From Cyclobacteriaceae bacterium (GTDB lineage Bacteria; Bacteroidota; Bacteroidia; Cytophagales; Cyclobacteriaceae), in contig CANHCD010000070.1 of assembly GCA_947458795.1 (NCBI GenBank), forward strand, positions 1 to 8,994: a DNA stretch of 8,994 bases, in the 5' to 3' direction. Shown here in pieces: positions 1-5,210 of this stretch. Every line of letters begins with the position of its first letter. Positions within the stretch are counted from its first letter, which is position 1. The notes beneath the pieces were generated by a model. The model made no database searches. It was not told where the DNA came from and was given only the letters and a program-made list of their open reading frames with translations. The position numbers were made by a program, and so were the translations under genes.

Positions 1-225
1 GACCTGATTGCGCAGATCGTACACATCTACCAAAACTTTGGCTACGAAACTGAGGTGCTCGCGGCATCTGTTCGCCACACCATGCACCTGATCAAATGTG
101 CTGAACTGGGTGCTGATGTAGTGACCTGCCCGCTCAAAGTGATCACAGGATTGTTGAAGCATCCGTTGACTGACGCAGGATTAGCACAGTTTCTTGCAGA
201 CCACGCCAAGGCTGCAAGTAAATAA
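1..225 (+). CDS. Short transaldolase / fructose-6-phosphate aldolase, 3' end only
   Basis: Frame 1 is open from the first base to TAA at 223-225 and gives the last 74 residues of a TalC/MipB/FSA-type protein. These small (about 215-220 residue) class I aldolases either transfer dihydroxyacetone units in the non-oxidative pentose phosphate pathway or cleave fructose 6-phosphate to dihydroxyacetone and glyceraldehyde 3-phosphate. The visible part holds the family's C-terminal blocks: ETEVLAASVRHTMH (barrel strand and following helix), the GADVVTCPLKVI segment, and the ending LKHPLTDAGLAQFLADHAKA, which closely resembles Bacillus-type TalC. The Schiff-base lysine lies upstream of the window, so transaldolase and aldolase activity cannot be told apart. 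The start is missing. The next gene begins 34 bases downstream on the same strand, so co-transcription is plausible. Family assignment is confident; substrate is not. Confidence 0.9.
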   Translation, partial: DLIAQIVHIYQNFGYETEVLAASVRHTMHLIKCAELGADVVTCPLKVITGLLKHPLTDAGLAQFLADHAKAASK

Positions 226-259
226 GCCTCGACCTCCAATTCACTAGGACTACGCTGCC

Positions 260-463
260 ATGTACATCATCAAAGTCAAAGGAAAAGCAAAAATTCCCGA
301 TTACATTCAAGTTCGCGATGCAAATTTTGTGCTTGTCGCCTATTTCAGAGCAGATCGCCCCATGAAAAGTGTGGAAAAATTTGGATTGGAAGGCAAGGAA
401 GAACAGCTAGAGGAATTAATCAAATCCCTCCCATTTGGGAAACTTCAAAAACTAGAACTCTAA
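260..463 (+). CDS. Small conserved-looking protein of unknown function (67 aa)
   Basis: I do not recognise a family. The protein begins MYIIKVKGKAKIPDYIQVRD, has a short hydrophobic segment (NFVLVAYF, about residues 22-29) that reads as a buried beta strand rather than a membrane helix, and ends with an acidic/basic amphipathic helix (about residues 38-67: VEKFGLEGKEEQLEELIKSL and following). There is no signal peptide and no cysteine or histidine, which argues against metal binding. It is probably a small cytoplasmic alpha/beta protein. It sits 34 bases after the aldolase gene and only 4 bases before ftsE, so translation with ftsE is likely. No Shine-Dalgarno sequence precedes the ATG. The tight packing and even base composition support a real gene; the function is unknown. 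Confidence 0.75.
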   Translation: MYIIKVKGKAKIPDYIQVRDANFVLVAYFRADRPMKSVEKFGLEGKEEQLEELIKSLPFGKLQKLEL

Positions 464-467
464 ATCC

Positions 468-1178
468 ATGGATTTCAGTACGCTCCCTGTCTTGTCCATG
501 ACACAGGCCACCATCTTCCAAGGAGAAAATCCCGTCCTCAGTGACGTTACCTTTTCCGTGGAGCAACATGAGTTTGTATTTCTAATCGGTAGAACAGGAA
601 GTGGCAAAAGCTCCTTGCTGAAAACACTCTACGCTGACCTTCCGCTGCAATCAGGACTCGCTGAGGTGGTGGGTTACTCCCTTTCTCAAATCAAAAACAA
701 AGAGGTTCCTTTTCTACGAAGAAAAATCGGCATCATCTTTCAAGATTTCCAGCTTTTTACAGATCGCTCTGTTCATGAAAACCTCGCCTTTGTCCTAAAA
801 GCTACGGGCTGGACTGACCCCATCTTGATCAAGGAACGAATTGGAGAAGTACTAGTCCAAGTAGGCCTGTTGGAAGCGCTAACAAAAATGCCACACCAGC
901 TATCAGGAGGAGAACAACAGCGCGTAGTAATTGCTAGAGCTTTATTGAATAATCCTTCCATTTTACTAGCGGATGAACCTACAGGAAACCTAGATCCTGA
1001 TGTGGCGGATGGAATTTTCAAATTATTCCAGGACATCAACAAAAAAGGCACTGCGATCCTTATGGCAACGCACAATCACGAACTGCTCCGCAAATACCCC
1101 TACCGGGTGCTGAAATGTGAAAAAGGAAAGTTGCTAGACAGCACCATGGACGATATCTCTTTCGCCTCCACCTTTTAG
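468..1178 (+). CDS. ftsE: FtsE-type ABC transporter ATPase
   Basis: This 236-residue protein is a complete ABC nucleotide-binding domain. The P-loop GRTGSGKS is at residues 41-48, the Q-loop glutamine at about 92 (IIFQDFQL), the signature LSGGEQQRVVIARA at 145-158, Walker B ILLADEPTG at 165-173 with Glu170, the D-loop NLDP at 174-177, and the switch histidine at 202 (MATHNHEL). The stretch NKEVPFLRRKIGIIFQD is nearly the same as in E. coli FtsE, and the length fits (E. coli about 222). FtsE partners the membrane protein FtsX; the complex controls peptidoglycan hydrolases at the division site. No ftsX is in the window, so a partner must be encoded elsewhere. Automated annotation often labels such proteins phosphonate or lipoprotein-release ATPases; the NKEVPFLRR block favours FtsE. 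The ATG is 4 bases after the preceding stop, and no internal alternative preserves the first strand. Transcription ends at the hairpin at 1193-1228. Confidence 0.88.
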   Translation: MDFSTLPVLSMTQATIFQGENPVLSDVTFSVEQHEFVFLIGRTGSGKSSLLKTLYADLPLQSGLAEVVGYSLSQIKNKEVPFLRRKIGIIFQDFQLFTDRSVHENLAFVLKATGWTDPILIKERIGEVLVQVGLLEALTKMPHQLSGGEQQRVVIARALLNNPSILLADEPTGNLDPDVADGIFKLFQDINKKGTAILMATHNHELLRKYPYRVLKCEKGKLLDSTMDDISFASTF

Positions 1179-1192
1179 AATTGACTTTGAAC

Positions 1193-1228
1193 AAAAAAAA
1201 ATACCGATGGCCGTCGGTATTTTTTTTT
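1193..1228. terminator. Bidirectional intrinsic terminator between convergent genes
   Basis: A perfect 7-bp stem, ATACCGA (1201-1207) with TCGGTAT (1214-1220), closes a 6-base loop. It is flanked by eight A on the left and eight T on the right, which extend the pairing. Because both flanks carry the tract, it can stop ftsE transcription from the left and the minus-strand operon, whose last stop codon is at 1247-1249, from the right. Confidence 0.93.
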
Positions 1229-1246
1229 GATTATTCTTTTTGGAGT

Positions 1247-1957
1247 TTAATTCGCCTTCACCAAATTTTCCTTAGCCTGAGTAAACGTTGGTTCAATTGC
1301 AAGGGCCTCATTGAAAGCTGCCTTGGCTTCTACCTTGGAGTTTTGATCCAAGAACACCAAGCCCTTCAAGTTGAGCGCCGCCGCTTTCATGTCCACCTGC
1401 TGCGTCTCAGACTCGGAGATTGCGAAACCAATTTTTTCATCCGCTTTAGCCACCTTCATGAGCATGTTCAAGGAATTCATTGCTTCAGGATACCGCTTCA
1501 TGGAATACTGAAGGTAGGCCGACTTGTACAAACTAAAATTATCCCCCGTCAAGAGGTGTAGGCTTTCATAATACGGAAGGGCACGATCAAAAGCTCCCAA
1601 TTGCTCTAAGGCGTACGAAGCAATTTCCAATGCACCTACATTCTTATCGTTGATTTTCAAAATATCCATGGCCACCAAAGCTGCAGAAGCATTTTGGCCA
1701 GCCTCGAAATACAAGCTGCCCAAGGCTTCCATGTAGCGGAGATCTTCTGGATTTCTTGCCAATAGATCGTAAAGCTTTTGTTTGGCGATTGCCAAGTCAC
1801 TGTAGCGGAGTGCAGCCTGATAGGCCATCTGATCCACCATATTGAGTGCGTTTTTTACTTTAGGATCAAACTTAGGAATAGAATCGGTAGCTGTTTGTGC
1901 TAGGGCTGTACCGATGCTGAGGGCAAATAGAGAAACGAAAACTGCAATTTTCATCAT
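1247..1957 (-). CDS. Secreted/periplasmic TPR-repeat protein
   Basis: The 236-residue product starts with a typical Sec signal peptide: MMK, a hydrophobic core (IAVFVSLFALSIG, residues 4-16) and a signal peptidase I site TALA|Q after residue 20. No lipobox cysteine is present, so it should be soluble in the periplasm or exported. The mature part consists of tetratricopeptide-like helix pairs at about residues 71-104, 105-138, 139-170 and 190-225; the last (AAALNLKGLVFLDQNSKVEA, then AFNEALAIEPT) is the most canonical. TPR scaffolds mediate protein-protein contacts; no partner can be deduced. The gene begins 14 bases after the stop of the nucleotidyltransferase gene and is the last of a three-gene operon ending at the shared terminator. 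Two adjacent ATG codons could serve as start; the second would only remove one residue. TPR and export calls are strong; the role is unknown. Confidence 0.88.
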   Translation of the reverse strand: MMKIAVFVSLFALSIGTALAQTATDSIPKFDPKVKNALNMVDQMAYQAALRYSDLAIAKQKLYDLLARNPEDLRYMEALGSLYFEAGQNASAALVAMDILKINDKNVGALEIASYALEQLGAFDRALPYYESLHLLTGDNFSLYKSAYLQYSMKRYPEAMNSLNMLMKVAKADEKIGFAISESETQQVDMKAAALNLKGLVFLDQNSKVEAKAAFNEALAIEPTFTQAKENLVKAN

Positions 1958-1971
1958 GACTGAACTAGTAT

Positions 1972-3396
1972 TTAAGGTTTTTGTATGGGGTAAAGTCCTT
2001 TTTCTTGGGCAATTTGAAGCATTAAATTTCGGGCTTCTACCGGGTTATTTTGGATTCTGCCCTCCAATATAGCTTCTTTGATCTCTTCTTTTATATCTCC
2101 AATGATTTTTGAAGGGGAAATCCCAAAGGTATCCATAATTTCCTCTCCACTCACTGGGGGCTGAAAATTACGAACCTGGTCTTTTTCTTCCACTTGTTTG
2201 AGCTTCTCCTCTACCCGACCAAAGTTATCCAAGTACTTCTGAACCTTCTTGTCGTTTTTGGAGGTAATGTCTGCTCGACACAAGGCCATCAGATCATCGA
2301 TGTCATCCCCCGCATCAAAAAGCAACCTCCGCAAGGCTGAGTCTGTCACCTCATCTTTTACCAAGGCAATAGGTCTTAAATGAAGTCGTACCAGCTTCTG
2401 TACATACTTCATCCGCTCGTCCATGGGAAGTTTCAATCGTTTAAATATCCCTGGCGTCATCCGAGCCCCTTTGTCCTCATGCCCATGAAAGGTCCATCCT
2501 ATCTTAGGATGAAACCGCTTGGTGGCGGGCTTGGCGATATCGTGAAGGATTGCCGCCCAGCGCAGCCATAGGTTATCTGAGGCCTGACAGAGGTTGTCCA
2601 ATACTTGGAGCGTATGGTAAAAATTGTCTTTGTGCGATTTGTCGTCTACAGAATCTACCCCTTGGAGCTCGACCATTTCAGGAAAAAACTCATGCAAGAG
2701 CTTGGAGGCAAACAACAGTTTGAAGCCATAAGAAGGCTTTGGGGTTTGGATTATTTTATTGAGTTCATCAATGATCCGCTCCGCCGAAATAATTTGAAGT
2801 CGGGAAGCGTTTGTGGTCAATGCAAAAAAAGTCTCTGATTCAATATCAAAATTAAGTTGCGCGGCAAATCGCACCCCACGCATCATGCGGAGCGGATCAT
2901 CCGAGAATGTAATCCCTGGTTGCAAGGGGGTTTTTAGCTGTTTGGACTTTAAATCCTTTATTCCTCCAAATGGATCGATCAATTCCCCATAGTTATCCGA
3001 ATTCAGGGATATTGCCATCGCATTAATCGTGAAATCTCTCCGCTCCAAATCTTCTTGGAGGCTACCGTCTTCCACGAGGGGTTTGCGCGATTCTTGCCGG
3101 TATGATTCTTTTCGCGCACCTACAAACTCAAGCTCCCAGTCGTCTAACTTCAGCATAGCCGTTCCGAAGTTTTTGAAAACGGACAGGGGAACATGTACCT
3201 CAAAGGTTTTTGCAACTGCTTGTGCCAACTGAATCCCAGAACCCACGCAGGTGAAATCAATGTCCTTGCTAGGCCGTCCCAGAATCAAATCACGCACATA
3301 GCCTCCTACCACATAGGTTTCAAGCCCCTCTTCAGCAGCCACTTTCGCCACACGGGCAAAAATAGAATGTTCCTCTAGCCTATCCTTTAGGTTCAT
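1972..3396 (-). CDS. cca: CCA-adding tRNA nucleotidyltransferase / poly(A) polymerase family with HD domain
   Basis: This 474-residue class II polymerase-beta-type nucleotidyltransferase adds (or repairs) the CCA 3' end of tRNAs. The head domain has GGYVRDLILGRPSKDIDF at residues 31-48, with catalytic Asp45 and Asp47, then the RRDFTINAMA ribose-binding motif at 119-128. The template motif that selects CTP/ATP reads DDPLRMMRGVRF at 166-177, with Asp167 and Arg170 as base-reading residues (family norm EDxxR). A C-terminal HD phosphohydrolase domain follows: His261, His285-Asp286 (ILHDIAKPATK), HGHED near 304-308 and a likely Asp376 (CRADITS). Such HD domains in relatives have 2'3'-cyclic phosphodiesterase or phosphatase activity. 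Poly(A)-adding enzymes share the fold, but where one copy exists CCA addition is the likelier job. The ATG overlaps the upstream gene's TGA (ATGA), which indicates translational coupling and fixes the start. Confidence 0.9.
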   Translation of the reverse strand: MNLKDRLEEHSIFARVAKVAAEEGLETYVVGGYVRDLILGRPSKDIDFTCVGSGIQLAQAVAKTFEVHVPLSVFKNFGTAMLKLDDWELEFVGARKESYRQESRKPLVEDGSLQEDLERRDFTINAMAISLNSDNYGELIDPFGGIKDLKSKQLKTPLQPGITFSDDPLRMMRGVRFAAQLNFDIESETFFALTTNASRLQIISAERIIDELNKIIQTPKPSYGFKLLFASKLLHEFFPEMVELQGVDSVDDKSHKDNFYHTLQVLDNLCQASDNLWLRWAAILHDIAKPATKRFHPKIGWTFHGHEDKGARMTPGIFKRLKLPMDERMKYVQKLVRLHLRPIALVKDEVTDSALRRLLFDAGDDIDDLMALCRADITSKNDKKVQKYLDNFGRVEEKLKQVEEKDQVRNFQPPVSGEEIMDTFGISPSKIIGDIKEEIKEAILEGRIQNNPVEARNLMLQIAQEKGLYPIQKP

Positions 3397-3866
3397 CCCT
3401 TCTGTATTTTTACTTCTCCTTCGGGACCTAAAAACAACTCTTTAGTTCCTGAGTGGAAAAGCGGGAATAGCAGGCTAGTTTGTACCGTTGCCTCTACTCC
3501 TGATTCTTCCTTAAAAAGTACGGGTTGGGCCATCTGAAACAAAAGTTTATTCCAGTTGGGCTCGCGAATCAATGAAAAGCGAACCAATCCATTTACCACT
3601 GCTCCTTTGGGAAGCATGGGATTTGCTGGACTTTGATAGATGGTAGGCTTGGAAGCAAATTCGACTATATCCAACGAAACTTCAGAAAAGGAAACGCAAA
3701 TAGTTCGGATTTGAAACAAATCAAATAGCAGGTAAATTCCTCCTTCTACTTGTTCTTGCTCAGCAAGGGATCCTTTGCGCAAGGAAAAAATCTTCCCGCT
3801 TCCTTCTTTGATGTAAACTTTCCCTTTTTCCTTAAGTAGCGTAAGAATGTTGGCTTGATCTAGCAT
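3393..3866 (-). CDS. Hypothetical protein, possibly a degenerate Sua5/YrdC-like domain
   Basis: This 157-residue protein has no signal peptide or membrane segment. By eye it follows the outline of Sua5/YrdC (threonylcarbamoyl-AMP synthase) proteins: an N-terminal LTLLKEKGKVYIKEG (residues 8-22) where the family has LKxGKVVIYPTDT, then SLDIVEFASKPTIYQSPANP (64-83), VNGLVRFSLIREPNWNKLLF (91-110) and AQPVLF (113-118), corresponding to the family's E-KP-TIIYP, EDGSIAIRIPxxEFCxxLI and GKPIVSTSAN blocks. The catalytic-site motifs (PTDT, K-R-x loop, STSAN) are absent. If homologous, it has lost activity or changed substrate. In flavobacteria a Sua5-type gene next to the CCA enzyme is, as I recall, a common arrangement, which supports the reading; this is memory, not a search. 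It is the first gene of the operon and overlaps cca by four bases. The gene is solid; the family call is tentative. Confidence 0.72.
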   Translation of the reverse strand: MLDQANILTLLKEKGKVYIKEGSGKIFSLRKGSLAEQEQVEGGIYLLFDLFQIRTICVSFSEVSLDIVEFASKPTIYQSPANPMLPKGAVVNGLVRFSLIREPNWNKLLFQMAQPVLFKEESGVEATVQTSLLFPLFHSGTKELFLGPEGEVKIQKG

Positions 3867-3870
3867 GCTA
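3861..3870. repeat. 10-bp perfect palindrome over the start codon
   Basis: TAGCATGCTA is its own reverse complement and contains the ATG (minus strand, 3864-3866) of the first operon gene. It could be an operator or a chance palindrome. Confidence 0.4.
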
Positions 3871-3878
3871 CAAAAATA
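3871..3878 (-). promoter_or_regulatory. Candidate -7 box of the YrdC-like/cca/TPR operon
   Basis: Read on the minus strand the bases are TATTTTTG, an exact match to the Bacteroidetes -7 consensus TAnnTTTG. It ends four bases before the ATG at 3866, so transcription would begin at or next to the start codon, giving a leaderless or nearly leaderless mRNA. A clear -33 TTG at the usual 17-23 base distance is not seen, which lowers confidence. Confidence 0.4.
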
Positions 3879-3987
3879 AACAGATTATCTATCTAGACTA
3901 CCATCCTGAAAAATCATTCGCAATTCCCTTGAAAGCAAAAAGTAATAAGTACTCGATTAGTACCTCTACATACACCCAAGTAGCAAC

Positions 3988-4018
3988 AAAAAAGGACAGC
4001 GATGGCTGTCCTTTTTTT
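3988..4018 (-). terminator. Intrinsic terminator of the HTH gene
   Basis: The 7-bp stem GGACAGC (3994-4000) with GCTGTCC (4005-4011) closes a GATG tetraloop and is flanked by six A and seven T. It lies 15 bases past the stop codon of the HTH gene and separates it from the next operon on the same strand. The T tract on each strand makes it usable in both directions. Confidence 0.92.
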
Positions 4019-4033
4019 ATTTTGTGGTGAGAA

Positions 4034-4438
4034 TTAACCTCTCAACCAATTGATAAAAGTCTGGTAACCTACACCAATCTCACGAGCGAAAGCTGCTTTT
4101 GTCTTTTTTCCAGCTGCTTCTACTTTCTTCCACTCTTCCATGATTTTTCCTTTTTCAACATCAGAAAAAGATCTACGCTTTCCTTCAGACTTACCAGCAG
4201 AAGTTCCATTCAAGGAAGCAATCAACTCGTTTAGGTCTGCTAAAAATTTGTTTTCAGTTAGAAACAATCCAGCAGCTTCTAATTTCTTAATTACACCATC
4301 TCTCGGGTTTACTGGTGTTACAGCGATTCCTCGTGATGCAGCTTCGTGAAGGTCAATTTTTTTACCTTCAGCGGTCACATACACAAATCCATCGGATTTT
4401 TTTAAATCTACGATAGACTCTTTAATTAATTCTCTCAT
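4034..4438 (-). CDS. Small protein with C-terminal helix-turn-helix, unknown function
   Basis: The 134-residue product has two parts. Residues 1-75 (MRELIKESIVDLKKSDGFVY onward) form an alpha/beta-looking region with no family I recognise. After a polar Ser/Gly/Lys linker at about 76-89, residues 90-134 form a helix-turn-helix of the kind found at the start of IS3-type transposases and related DNA-binding proteins: a first helix SDVEKGKIMEEWKKVEAAG, then KKTKAAFAREIG-VGYQTFINWLRG, in which AAFAREIG and YQTFINWL fit the two DNA-contacting helices. No transposase catalytic domain or inverted repeat ends are nearby, so it reads as a stand-alone DNA-binding protein rather than an insertion sequence fragment. 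It is monocistronic: a terminator follows, and 772 bases of AT-rich DNA lie upstream. An A-rich leader (AACAAACAAAAACC) precedes the ATG. DNA binding is inferred; the target is unknown. Confidence 0.8.
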   Translation of the reverse strand: MRELIKESIVDLKKSDGFVYVTAEGKKIDLHEAASRGIAVTPVNPRDGVIKKLEAAGLFLTENKFLADLNELIASLNGTSAGKSEGKRRSFSDVEKGKIMEEWKKVEAAGKKTKAAFAREIGVGYQTFINWLRG

Positions 4439-4501
4439 GGTTTTTGTTTGTTTTATAGTTTAAAAACGACTCGCAATTTAGTACGAGAAAATTAGTATTC
4501 C

Positions 4502-4521
4502 AAAATGATTAATATCATTTT
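4502..4521. repeat. Perfect dyad upstream of the HTH gene
   Basis: AAAATGAT and ATCATTTT are perfect inverted arms of 8 bp around TAAT. The dyad lies 64 bases upstream of the HTH gene's ATG, a plausible operator position for autoregulation. Function is inferred. Confidence 0.55.
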
Positions 4522-4577
4522 TAATAAAAAAATAAGATGCAGTTATTTTTTTATAGGGAATCAATTTTCATACCCTC

Positions 4578-4585
4578 AAAAAGTC
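4578..4585 (+). repeat. AAAAAGTC repeat, copy A
   Basis: First of four copies of this 8-mer within 403 bases. It is followed by TTTTTAT, so the site is itself nearly symmetric (AAAAA-GTC-TTTTT). Confidence 0.5.
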
Positions 4586-4695
4586 TTTTTATTTCGATTA
4601 AACACAGATTCAAACACAAACTAAGCATAAAAATAAAATCACTAAAAAAGAGAATAGCGAGTCTAACAATCATCAAAAAAATGTGAAGTCGAAGA

Positions 4696-4714
4696 CGTTT
4701 AAATGAATTAAACG
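4696..4714. repeat. Perfect 7-bp inverted repeat
   Basis: CGTTTAA and TTAAACG flank ATGAA. The size and symmetry suit a dimeric regulator's binding site, although AT-rich DNA gives such dyads by chance at some rate. Confidence 0.4.
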
Positions 4715-4809
4715 CACAATTTGGATGAGATTTATGTATTAAAGCAAGATTTGGGTTAATACTTCTATGAAGAATACAAGCAAATGTTGTCTTACCAAAT
4801 CACAACTAC

Positions 4810-4817
4810 AAAAAGTC
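4810..4817 (+). repeat. AAAAAGTC repeat, copy B
   Basis: Second copy of the 8-mer, followed by ATAAAAC rather than the TTWTA-like flank of the other three. Confidence 0.45.
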
Positions 4818-4833
4818 ATAAAACAAGGATATA

Positions 4834-4851
4834 AATTGAATCTATTCAATT
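4834..4851. repeat. 18-bp perfect dyad
   Basis: AATTGAAT and ATTCAATT are exact inverted arms of 8 bp separated by CT. The near-continuous symmetry is typical of a homodimer operator and is too tight for an RNA hairpin. It lies 35 bases upstream of the -33 element of the candidate promoter at 4886-4919. Confidence 0.55.
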
Positions 4852-4885
4852 AGAAATACAAAAGGAATATCACCTAGTTAACTGA

Positions 4886-4919
4886 TTTTGCTCATAAAAA
4901 GTCTTATAAACTATCTTTG
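4886..4919 (+). promoter_or_regulatory. Bacteroidetes-type promoter facing pyrG
   Basis: TTTTG at 4886-4890 and TATCTTTG at 4912-4919 are separated by 21 bases. Both elements and the spacing match the primary sigma-factor consensus of Bacteroidetes (TTG, 17-23 bases, TAnnTTTG) exactly. Transcription would start near 4923 and run towards pyrG, leaving a leader of about 290 bases. The spacer contains AAAAAGTC copy C, so a protein bound there would block RNA polymerase. No better promoter is seen nearer to pyrG; the closest is TACCTTTA at 5158-5165, without a -33 element. Confidence 0.6.
4896..4903 (+). repeat. AAAAAGTC repeat, copy C (inside promoter spacer)
   Basis: Third copy, with the longer context ATAAAAAGTCTTATA that matches the reverse complement of copy D (ATAAAAAGTCTTTATA) apart from one base. 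It sits between the -33 and -7 elements of the promoter. Confidence 0.55.
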
Positions 4920-4972
4920 AATTAAAGTAGAGTTTGAATTCTCAACCTATAAAAACTTAAAGTTGATATAAA

Positions 4973-4980
4973 GACTTTTT
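4973..4980 (-). repeat. AAAAAGTC repeat, copy D (inverted)
   Basis: Fourth copy, on the opposite strand (GACTTTTT on plus), about 50 bases downstream of the predicted transcription start. Copies C and D form an inverted pair around the start region. Confidence 0.5.
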
Positions 4981-5042
4981 ATTGTACAAGGATAATGTAG
5001 AAAAAACACAAAACCCATCAAGTAGTAAATAGCTAGATTCCA

Positions 5043-5091
5043 AGGAAATGCTTCCTGATTTTTAGTTCAGATTTTTTTAGGCTTTTCTGAA
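5043..5091 (+). other. Two small hairpins in the presumed pyrG leader
   Basis: AGGAA (5043-5047) pairs with TTCCT (5052-5056) over an ATGC loop and is followed by a T-rich stretch. TTCAGA (5066-5071) pairs with TCTGAA (5086-5091) around seven T. Each stem has only 5-6 bp, so a role as attenuator or terminator is possible but weakly supported. Confidence 0.3.
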
Positions 5092-5210
5092 AGGAGGGTC
5101 AATTTCTTTTCCTGAAAAATTCCAAGAAGGTTAGTAAGACCTATTCATGAATTTTTCTACCTTTATACCCCATAAGAATTCAACTTATTTCTACCCCTCC
5201 ACCGCTTCTT

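Larger units (their letters stand above)
4439..5210. other. Long AT-rich gene-free region with repeats and dyads
   Basis: This stretch of 772 bases between the divergently oriented HTH gene and pyrG is markedly richer in A/T than the flanking genes. I find no convincing protein gene: open frames of 25-40 codons exist on both strands, as expected in such DNA. It contains four AAAAAGTC copies, three perfect dyads of 18-20 bases, one strong plus-strand promoter candidate (4886-4919) and small hairpins near 5043-5091. No tRNA-like fold and no clear DnaA-box cluster is visible. The last 40 bases before pyrG are pyrimidine-rich and lack a ribosome binding site. Confidence 0.85.

Noticed and set aside
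4034..4438. Insertion sequence remnant, because of the transposase-like HTH.
   Set aside because: No inverted terminal repeats, target duplication or catalytic domain; the gene is intact with its own terminator.
4505..4853. Small ORFs in the AT-rich region: 39 codons on plus (4505-4624), a hydrophobic 40-codon frame on minus (4551-4673), 28 codons on plus (4767-4853).
   Set aside because: Several frames of this size on both strands are expected in such AT-rich DNA, they overlap each other, and none has a clear ribosome binding site. The 28-codon frame has a near-match promoter (TTG, 22 bases, AAGATTTG) and is the least unlikely, but still weak.
4439..5210. Replication origin (oriC), suggested by AT-richness and the nearby parA and yidC.
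   Set aside because: No TTATNCACA-type DnaA boxes on either strand and no dnaA in view. Proximity to parA alone is not enough; a GC-skew plot of the genome would decide.
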